DNA of 64,000 nucleotides from Vibrio metoecus (lineage in GTDB: Bacteria > Pseudomonadota > Gammaproteobacteria > Enterobacterales > Vibrionaceae), in contig NZ_CP035686.1 in NCBI RefSeq assembly GCF_009665255.1, forward strand, positions 1,116,001-1,180,000. Reading direction: 5' to 3'. Below the pieces are notes generated by a model. That model made no database searches and had not been told where the DNA came from. It saw only the letters and a list, made by a program, of their open reading frames with translations. Below are positions 57,319 to 64,000 of this stretch, piece by piece. Every line of letters starts with the position of its first letter. The first letter of the stretch is position 1. Both the position numbers and the translations under genes were made by a program.

Positions 57319-59018
57319 GCGAAAACTCCTTCTAGGGTTTGAAATACGGGATCTTGATTGGCTTCGGTGCGCGCTTGCATCAATTTGGGGTTATCCGAGT
57401 AATCGACTGGAATCGCGACGACGGCGGGGCCCTCGACTTCCATCGCTTGGCGCAGAGTAGGGAGCAACTGATCGGGTTGCGTGATGGCGTAGCCTCGAGC
57501 GCCAAAGGATTCGGCGTAGGCTTTAAAGTCGATAGGGCCGAATTTTACTCCAGCGGCGCGACGGTATTTCTGCACTTCCTGCATCTCGACCATGTTGTAA
57601 GCGTTATCGACCCAAATGATGTGTACGATATTGCATTTGAGGCGCACCGCGGTTTCGAGCTCCATGCTTGATTGCATAAAGCCGCCATCACCGGATACTG
57701 AAACGACTTTATGGCCGGGTTTGAGTAAGCTGGCCGCAATCGCCCAAGGTAGGGCAACGCCCATGGTCTGCTGTCCGTTAGATACCAGCATCTGCCGTGC
57801 ACGAAAACAGCTCAGATAGCGCGCAATCCATATATGGAAACTCCCCATATCGAGACAGAGGGTGGTATCGGGTTTGATGAGCGCTTGCATGGTCTTAATC
57901 AAAGTTAGCGGATGAAATCCCGCATTTTGATAGCGCAAAGGGTAGGCTTTGATGGCGTGACGCTGCTGAGTCACTTCTTCCAAAATCGCTAATGCAGTCA
58001 GGGAGAGGCGAGTAAAACCGGGTAGTGGGCGGCAGAGTACCGCCAAATTACTGGCAATGTTACCGACAATTTGTAGGCATGGCTGGTAGTGGATTTGATA
58101 CTGCGCAGGCTCAATATCGATATGAACGATAGGACAGCGCTGGCTATTCCATAGCTCAGGATCGTACTCGATCGGATTAAAACCGATGGTGATGATCAAA
58201 TCGGCCTCTTTAAGCAGCACATCTCCGGGCTGATTATTGAATAAGCCGACTCGTCCGGCGAAATGGTGATAGTAGTTGATGTCTACTGCGCCAGCGGCTT
58301 GGTAGGTGCCCACGACCGGTAACTGGGTTTTATGTAAAAAAGCGCTGACCGCTTCAGCAGTGGCTTGGTGGCTGGCATGCAGTCCGAGTAATACGACGCA
58401 GCGCTGCGCTTTTTGAATCCGTTCTACGGCTTCCTGCAAACTGTCTGGGTCGGCTTCAGCCGTGGGCTGATAAGCACTGGGGATAATAATTTCGCTTGAG
58501 GTTTTATCGGCCAGCACATCTTGCGGTACGCTGATAAAACACGCGCCTTGGCGACCCGATTCGGCGAGACGAAATGCATTAGCCATGATTTCGCTGGTGG
58601 CATCGACATGTTGAATTTCGGCGCTGTATTTGGTGATAGAACGAAAAATACTCACCGTATCCATGCTCTGGTGGGTCTGCTTTTGTTGATAGTCACGTTT
58701 GACTGCGCCGCCAATAGCGATCATCGGATCGCCTTCAGAATTGGCTGTCGCGACGCCTGTTACAAGGTTGCCGCAGCCGGGGCCCGATGTGGCTAAGGTG
58801 ACTCCCGCTCGACCTGAAAGACGCCCCATAATACCCGCCATAAAAGCGCCATTCGCTTCATGACGGACTGGGATCATTTGGATTTTGGTATCCTCAATCG
58901 CGTCGAAAAGACGGTCGATTTTGGCCCCCGGAATGCCGAAGACATAACGCACACCAATAGCTTCAAGCTGTTGGGCGATAAGTTGTGCTCCGCTGCGCAA
59001 GTGAATGTTGGATTGCAT
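57315..59018 (-). CDS. alsS: Catabolic acetolactate synthase AlsS
   Basis: 567-aa thiamine diphosphate enzyme that joins two pyruvates to acetolactate. The activating glutamate is in RHEANGAFMAG (near residue 55), and the ThDP motif runs from SGDGGFMQSSMELETA to NNAYNM-like DNAYNMVEMQ. FAD-type residues of the anabolic enzyme are not obvious, in line with the catabolic class. Its neighbours are the decarboxylase alsD upstream and alsO overlapping downstream. The 135-nt gap from alsD contains a hairpin (TTGCGAT 59065-59071 with ATCGCAA 59100-59106). Confidence 0.93.
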   Translation of the reverse strand: MQSNIHLRSGAQLIAQQLEAIGVRYVFGIPGAKIDRLFDAIEDTKIQMIPVRHEANGAFMAGIMGRLSGRAGVTLATSGPGCGNLVTGVATANSEGDPMIAIGGAVKRDYQQKQTHQSMDTVSIFRSITKYSAEIQHVDATSEIMANAFRLAESGRQGACFISVPQDVLADKTSSEIIIPSAYQPTAEADPDSLQEAVERIQKAQRCVVLLGLHASHQATAEAVSAFLHKTQLPVVGTYQAAGAVDINYYHHFAGRVGLFNNQPGDVLLKEADLIITIGFNPIEYDPELWNSQRCPIVHIDIEPAQYQIHYQPCLQIVGNIASNLAVLCRPLPGFTRLSLTALAILEEVTQQRHAIKAYPLRYQNAGFHPLTLIKTMQALIKPDTTLCLDMGSFHIWIARYLSCFRARQMLVSNGQQTMGVALPWAIAASLLKPGHKVVSVSGDGGFMQSSMELETAVRLKCNIVHIIWVDNAYNMVEMQEVQKYRRAAGVKFGPIDFKAYAESFGARGYAITQPDQLLPTLRQAMEVEGPAVVAIPVDYSDNPKLMQARTEANQDPVFQTLEGVFA

Positions 59019-59153
59019 AAGTGATCCTTAGTTGCCTGACGTTACACCCTAAGTGAAAGTTGTTTTGCGATAGGTGGATGGCACTCCTGCACTGAGATAA
59101 TCGCAACAGGAAAGCGCTTTCGTCGCCAATCACAAGCATTTCAGGTTGGGCGA

Positions 59154-59939
59154 TTATTTTTCCGCTGCTTCGATGGCTGTACGGATGTTATTAGGGGTGA
59201 GGTTCGCCTCAAGAAAGTCACGAGACACCGGAGTGTCGACCACCAAACGCGAAACTCGCCCAATTTGTAAGAATCCAGAACGGATGATGTAATCTTGAAT
59301 GTGTCCGCCACCCGTACGTTGCTGAGTAATAAAATGTTCGTGGTAGCCGGGCACGTTGATGCCTGTGGTGTATTGCGGGCTGCGAAATCCAGCAATCACG
59401 CCATGTTGCTGTTGAAAACGAAAAACGGGCTGCTGTTTAACCACCTCTAACATAGGTCGATAGGGCCGCTGTTGTTTAGGTACAGTACGGGTTTGCACAC
59501 TCGGAAAGGTGCCATCAATGCGAATCGCACAAAATAGGTTGTCGCTCGGGACTAATCGGTCAATCAACTGATGCACTTGTTCACGAGTCATGCGCTCGGT
59601 AATGGGCAGCTCTATATCCGCTTTAAAAAAAGTAAAAACGGCGAAAGGCGTTTGCTGCTCAGGATGTGCGGGTTGGGCAGAACCATCAGCGCGCAGTTGA
59701 AAGACTTGCCGATCAAATGCGATCAATTCGCCATCCAGTTCATTAAACGTACCGAGACCAAAGTCCCCATGTTCTAAAAGTTGCGCTATGGTGGTTGCAC
59801 CTTCATAAACCCCAGCGATTAAGGCGCTCATCAATGAGGTTTGATAAATCTCGCCTTCACCACTGATGTGTTGATAGTGGGCAAATTGCTGAGCAATCTC
59901 TTGTGAGCATGAACAGTGGGCAGAGAGTAAAGGGTTCAT
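59154..59939 (-). CDS. alsD: Alpha-acetolactate decarboxylase AlsD
   Basis: 261 aa, cytoplasmic, converts acetolactate to acetoin. The zinc site is clear in [16 protein letters not shown] (three histidines), and [20 protein letters not shown] and FNELDGE are family markers. It leads the als operon, starting 108 bp from the divergent alsR. The ribosome-binding site is weak. In V. cholerae the acetoin route limits acidification during growth on sugar, which fits its neighbour alsR, an acetate-responsive activator. Confidence 0.93.
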
Positions 59940-60047
59940 AAGTCAACTCTAATATGAATCTGTGTGTATATTTAGGTTGACTTCTTAGTGGCGCTAAATC
60001 CAATATAAATAAGATTTATTTTGATATAGAAAATATATGGGTGGTTG
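59940..60047. promoter_or_regulatory. alsR/alsD divergent promoter region
   Basis: This 108-bp region contains an AT-rich palindrome, AAATAA, GAT, TTATTT, at 60007-60021. LysR regulators bind T-N11-A type dyads in such positions. AphA is reported to bind here in V. cholerae, but I do not recognise its exact site. Confidence 0.5.
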
Positions 60048-60926
60048 ATGGAATTTCGTTACATGAAGTACTTTGCGGCCGTCGCAGAGGCAAAACATTT
60101 CACGCGTGCGGCGGAGCAACTTGGCATAGCCCAGCCACCTTTAAGTCAGCAAATCAAAAAGTTAGAAGAAGAGCTTGGCGTCAATCTTTTCAAACGATTA
60201 TCACGAGGCGTTGAGTTGACGCCCGCCGGTGAGCTTTTTTATCAGGATGCGACCAGCATTCTCCAACAAGTTGAACGAGCCAAAGATCGAGTTAGACAAA
60301 GGGCAAGGGGAGAGCATCTTGAACTGCGTTTAGGCTTTGCTGCCTCAACCGCCAGCAGTTCTGTGGTATTAGAAAAAGTGCGCCAACTGCATGAAACGAT
60401 TCCAGATCTACAATTGATCGCCGTAGAACATCCGATGCCAGAGTTGGCTAGAATGATCCAAGAAAAACAGTTGGATATCGCATTTATGCGTTTGCCTTGT
60501 TATGCCAGTGAAGCGCTACGGCGAAAGATATTATTTGATGACCCATTTGTGGCGGTGATCCCCGCCGTGCATACGTTAGCGGAAGTGGAAAAGATTCAGC
60601 TCATCCAGCTCAACCATGAAAATGTATTGATGTTTCCACGAGAGGTCGGCCCGGCCCTGTACGACAATATTGAAGCCGCATTCAGCGCAGCCGGAGTCAA
60701 TATCGCGCGATCGTATGCTGCGCCACAGTTAAGAACGGCAATTACTATGGCGCAAGCTGGGTTTGGCATTGCGATAGTTCCTTTATCGCTCACAGATCAT
60801 CTTGACCATTCGGTGGTGGTGAAGACGATTCAAGATATGCCGTTTGTCAGTCAGGTTGCTATCGTTTCCGATGCCGGACATCACCACCCCTTACTCAATC
60901 GCTGCATTGCGTGTATGGGGGAGTGA
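60048..60926 (+). CDS. alsR: LysR-type regulator AlsR of the acetoin operon
   Basis: 292 aa. Winged HTH (residues 1-60: MEFRYMKYFAAVAEAKHFT, then QPPLSQQIKKLEEELGVNLF) and a substrate-binding domain from about residue 88. The ATG at 60048 is used; a TTG at 60045 is also in frame. It is divergent from alsD, the classical layout. In V. cholerae, AlsR is an acetate-responsive activator of alsDSO and acgAB (literature). The stop is 27 nt from that of the convergent dabA. Confidence 0.93.
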   Translation: MEFRYMKYFAAVAEAKHFTRAAEQLGIAQPPLSQQIKKLEEELGVNLFKRLSRGVELTPAGELFYQDATSILQQVERAKDRVRQRARGEHLELRLGFAASTASSSVVLEKVRQLHETIPDLQLIAVEHPMPELARMIQEKQLDIAFMRLPCYASEALRRKILFDDPFVAVIPAVHTLAEVEKIQLIQLNHENVLMFPREVGPALYDNIEAAFSAAGVNIARSYAAPQLRTAITMAQAGFGIAIVPLSLTDHLDHSVVVKTIQDMPFVSQVAIVSDAGHHHPLLNRCIACMGE

Positions 60927-60953
60927 ATTATCCAGTTCTCTCTCCCTCCCTCT

Positions 60954-63473
60954 CTACCGAGATTGTGGACAACCTGAGCTGGGCTGAGTGATGCGTTGCC
61001 AAGTGCCTTGGAGATATATCTCAATCCCTTGATCAGCAAAACGGGCCAGATAGAGCCATTCATGCTTAACCAAATGTTCAACCACGCGGTGTGAAGCCAT
61101 CACTTGCTCAATCCGTTCGCGTGGCGCATCAATCACCACAGTGAGGCGTAAGGCTGCATGTCGCCACCCTTGGCCATCATGCAGCGATTGCAGGGCTAAG
61201 CCACAGCGCAGATCGCCTCCGTTGCCTTCAAAAAGGCCGATGTTTCCTCCCACCACATTATGCAAGGTTTTATTGCCACTGCCGAAGCGGCGATTATCGA
61301 CGGTGGAGGCAAAATACTGCATGTTAATCCAGTGTGTGACCAACATCGGGGCCGTCATAATTTGTGTCAGTAATTGCCCTTCGGGATCTCGCTCCGGTTG
61401 GTATTCATGCAAAAACACTCGGCCATCGAGTTTCGCCTGCTTTGAACGTTGCCGCGGTGCAATGATAAAAGCGGCATTGTTGGTCAGACCCCACTCAGGG
61501 CGAGTTTGCGCCCAATCATGGGCTCGACGCAGAAACGCTTGCTCCAATTGCGGGGCAGATAGGGCGTTGTCCTTGCTTGGTAGCTCTTGGTGGTTGTGAT
61601 TCAGTTCAAGACTTGGCGCGCGTTCTTTACGTGCGCCATGGCTGGCGGCCGTGAGCTGCTGATCAAGTTGTTCTAGCGCCTCGCGATGGCTTGTTGGGAT
61701 CTCATGGCGATCAAAAAGCGTTATCGCTTCTGTTGTGGTGTTGTGTAGCGCCGCGATAAAGTGGACGTCATCGCGCAGCGAAATTCCATATTCAGGCAAC
61801 GCTTGGCGCACCGCCTGATCATTTAGCAATGCTGCTAACGTGCGAGCGTTGACTTCGCCGCTTTGACCGCAGCAGGCTCCACAATCCAGCCCTGCACGCT
61901 GCGGATTATTTTGCGTCTGTGAGCCGTGCCCCACGAGTAGCACCAAGCGTGCTTGCTCGGTGGCGATCCCCAACGCTCTTAGAATGTTGGCCGCCATTTG
62001 AGCACGCAGCGTTAACGTCTGTGGATCGCGCGTGAATTGCGGTTTGACACTCTGCCACTCATGTTCCGTAAAGGCGAAACGCTCCACCGATGCGCTCGAT
62101 ACAGGGTAGGATAAGGTGCGTTTAAGGAGCTTGGTTAAATAAGCCAACCCCGTGGTTTCCACCAGAGTAAACGTGGAGGCGGGGAGGTGATGAAACGCGC
62201 GCCAGCTAAAGTGTCGCTTGAGTCGAGCACGGCGACGCAAGGCCAATTTCGCGTCTTGATCTTCATCCCCTGTGCTGTCAGAGACGGTCAAGCTCGGCGC
62301 TAATAAGCCCGGTAACTGTGGGCGGCTTGCTTCGGTGCCCAATAACTGATAGCGGATCGGTAAGCCAAAAAAGCCTGCGAAGCCAAGGGTTTGAATATGG
62401 GGTGATTGCGCTTCTAAGTGGCGGCGAATGACTTCTGAACGCACATCGATACAAAAAGCCGCTTGCACCTCGGGATAACTTGATTGGGGAGCCGACTCTT
62501 GTATTGATGTCAGCGCAGCAAAGAGCTGGCGCTGATAGGCGATTTCCGCACTGCGTTGCCACAGTAGCGCAATGCGTAGTGCGCGATCCTCCTCGCACGA
62601 TTGGCGCGGTGCCCAAGATTGCTGCCATTGTAACCACACAGAGCCCATACCGCGCTCACCATCATCAAGTAAGTTCTCCCAGCAGAGACGAATCGCCAAC
62701 AGATCGCGCAGGTGCTCATCGTGCCGACCCTCAAACCCTGCCAGCCATGCGAGATAAGCACACCAGGATGCCCAGCCACTGATGCGCATTAACACGGCTT
62801 GTAAATACGTTTCTTGTTGCGCAGGGGCAATAGCGAGTTGCGCTAGAGTTTGCTCGATGGCGGCCATAGCATCCTCGGGAAGCTTGGTGGCTTTTTGTTT
62901 TACGCTTGTCACTTTGAGCAGCAGCGTGATGCTGCGATCGTGGATCATCGCCTCACGCCAAGTGGCAAAGAGTCCGGTTTGCTGATCTGGGCTCCAATCG
63001 GCTTGATGATGGTCAAAATAGGCGGCGCAAAATTGCGAAATTTGATGGGTGATGGCGTCATTCCATGCGGGATGATGCTCAAGATCACGCCGGCTATCGA
63101 CGGTGTCGCACAGCAATGGCCAAGGATGACTCGGCGCTGTGGGCTGTTGTAAAGCGGCAGTCAAGGTAGATTCGCTAAGGTCACTGTTTTGTTCAGCGAT
63201 GGCTTGTTGCAAATCCGCTGATTGGATTTGCTTATTTTGCCAACGAAGGTGGTAATCATTGAGCGTCATGGTCATAGGGGAGGCGGCCAATTGTTTGAGC
63301 TCGGCGGCGGCTTGTGCAAAGGGCTTATCAATCCGTTTCCAATAAGGACTCACCGCAATCATGCGATCCAGCGGCCAGTTAGGAGCAATCAAGGCGCAGA
63401 CTTGTTCGACAAATGTCGATAATGCTGGGTTAGCGGTGGTGCTTAAAGCTGAGAGTGAACTTGGCGCATTCAT
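60954..63473 (-). CDS. dabA: DabA, zinc-dependent component of an inorganic carbon uptake complex
   Basis: 839-aa peripheral protein of the UPF0753/DUF2309 family. The carbonic anhydrase-like zinc site is intact: C341 and D343 in CIDVRSEVIRRHLE, H516 in VGHGSQTQNNP and C531 in LDCGACCG. These match C351, D353, H524 and C539 of Halothiobacillus DabA as I recall. DabA works with membrane DabB to convert carbon dioxide to bicarbonate vectorially. The start at 63473 (AGGAGA upstream) overlaps the dabB stop by ATGA; a longer ORF to 63557 is rejected. Confidence 0.92.
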   Translation of the reverse strand: MNAPSSLSALSTTANPALSTFVEQVCALIAPNWPLDRMIAVSPYWKRIDKPFAQAAAELKQLAASPMTMTLNDYHLRWQNKQIQSADLQQAIAEQNSDLSESTLTAALQQPTAPSHPWPLLCDTVDSRRDLEHHPAWNDAITHQISQFCAAYFDHHQADWSPDQQTGLFATWREAMIHDRSITLLLKVTSVKQKATKLPEDAMAAIEQTLAQLAIAPAQQETYLQAVLMRISGWASWCAYLAWLAGFEGRHDEHLRDLLAIRLCWENLLDDGERGMGSVWLQWQQSWAPRQSCEEDRALRIALLWQRSAEIAYQRQLFAALTSIQESAPQSSYPEVQAAFCIDVRSEVIRRHLEAQSPHIQTLGFAGFFGLPIRYQLLGTEASRPQLPGLLAPSLTVSDSTGDEDQDAKLALRRRARLKRHFSWRAFHHLPASTFTLVETTGLAYLTKLLKRTLSYPVSSASVERFAFTEHEWQSVKPQFTRDPQTLTLRAQMAANILRALGIATEQARLVLLVGHGSQTQNNPQRAGLDCGACCGQSGEVNARTLAALLNDQAVRQALPEYGISLRDDVHFIAALHNTTTEAITLFDRHEIPTSHREALEQLDQQLTAASHGARKERAPSLELNHNHQELPSKDNALSAPQLEQAFLRRAHDWAQTRPEWGLTNNAAFIIAPRQRSKQAKLDGRVFLHEYQPERDPEGQLLTQIMTAPMLVTHWINMQYFASTVDNRRFGSGNKTLHNVVGGNIGLFEGNGGDLRCGLALQSLHDGQGWRHAALRLTVVIDAPRERIEQVMASHRVVEHLVKHEWLYLARFADQGIEIYLQGTWQRITQPSSGCPQSR

Positions 63474-64000
63474 ACGCGTTCTCCTGTCGTCGGTTGCGCT
63501 TGAGTTGATGAATGAGTTGATGAAAGAGTGGTAGGCAGAGTCAATTGCACGGGCCAATATTTGAAGGTCAGGCGCGTAAAAGTCTCATCAAGATAAAAAC
63601 CATGGTAAACCCAAGGATAGAGCCACAGTGATAAACGGCTTTTGGGGTAGAGGCAGAGCAGCACTTGCATCAGATACAAAGTGATAAAACAGAACATCAC
63701 AAAGCTCAGCGCGAGTGGGCTAGCGGGGCGCAGCTCGGGTGCTAAACCCGCAAACAGCAGGTGCCATACGAAATAGAGTTGGGTGAGTAGGGCAACCCGT
63801 AGCACACCGAGGCTCAAGCGACTTGGTGTAAAACGTCCACTTTGCCAAAGTAGCGGAGCAAAACCTAAGGCGAGAATCGCGACCACCGCATTGGGTAGAT
63901 GCAAATTGGGTGTTAAGGATTGCCATAAATGGTGCAGTATCAGGATAAGCGCTGCGCTGAGCCCTACCGCGAGCAAAGCTCCCACGGCTTTACCATTGAC
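63470..64000 (-). CDS. dabB: DabB, membrane subunit of the inorganic carbon uptake complex (truncated by window edge)
   Basis: The C-terminal 176 codons of a hydrophobic protein with the features of the NuoL/MrpA-like (proton-conducting antiporter) family: about five helices, with LYPKSRLSLWLYPWVYHGFYLDETFT near the C-terminus. The start lies beyond the right edge. It overlaps dabA by 4 nt. DabB is expected to carry protons or cations that drive DabA. The identification depends mainly on the dabA neighbour and the family appearance. Confidence 0.88.
   Translation of the reverse strand, partial: VNGKAVGALLAVGLSAALILILHHLWQSLTPNLHLPNAVVAILALGFAPLLWQSGRFTPSRLSLGVLRVALLTQLYFVWHLLFAGLAPELRPASPLALSFVMFCFITLYLMQVLLCLYPKSRLSLWLYPWVYHGFYLDETFTRLTFKYWPVQLTLPTTLSSTHSSTQAQPTTGERV

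Noticed and set aside
61141..61599. A 152-codon plus-strand ORF within dabA
   Set aside because: Antisense shadow of dabA with an arginine/cysteine-rich random composition.
1..64000. Prophage, integrative element or insertion sequence
   Set aside because: No integrase, transposase, phage structural genes or flanking direct repeats at the tRNA-Val genes were found.

Overview
The window is chromosomal DNA from a Vibrio of the V. cholerae clade. Three gene blocks point to this: the norspermidine pathway (fused diaminobutyrate aminotransferase/decarboxylase, carboxynorspermidine dehydrogenase, nspC); the acetoin cluster (alsR, alsD, alsS, alsO) beside the acgA/acgB cyclic-di-GMP pair; and a FrhA-type giant adhesin. 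From memory, the gene order follows the VC1586-VC1627 stretch of the V. cholerae large chromosome. There is no prophage, insertion sequence, integron or CRISPR array.

Layout. 1-228 is the tail of nhaA. 229-812 is a long structured leader, probably the DABA-DC-AT cis-regulatory RNA motif, ahead of the norspermidine genes (813-6215). An OmpA-like protein and a TolC-like outer-membrane protein (6307-8260, minus) diverge from frhA (8682-27955). frhA holds 45 tandem 327-bp units that appear identical and is interrupted by one 1-nt deletion in unit 27. Repaired, it would encode 6424 aa. 28063-35653 holds housekeeping and small genes: DUF1415, an MFS/LysR divergent pair, a glutaredoxin, an ERIC element, a YgjP-like metalloprotease, rlmF, a small membrane protein, a PilW-like lipoprotein, metA with MetJ boxes, and a P-loop kinase. 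35657-40376 (minus) is an export operon (TolC, HlyD, two ABC-2 permeases) with no ATPase gene. 41129-47114 carries a CitA/DcuS-type two-component system, two orphan solute-binding proteins, cheV and a membrane-anchored DUF2726 protein. Then follow a diguanylate cyclase, two tRNA-Val(GAC) genes, a DHA2 MFS exporter, galTKM with two GalR-like operators, acgB/acgA, the als cluster, and dabA/dabB at the right edge.

How the genes work together. Several modules bear on surface life. Norspermidine is a biofilm-linked polyamine in vibrios. FrhA carries a LapG-type cleavage site in its retention module, so its release should respond to cyclic di-GMP. Three cyclic-di-GMP enzymes lie in the window, two of them next to the acetoin genes. 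The most unusual object is the frhA repeat array: its size, its apparent uniformity, its GC content (about 61% by hand count, against visibly AT-richer flanks) and its single frameshift. I could not align all copies computationally. Uniformity was judged by reading the sequence and by the arithmetic of the spacing.
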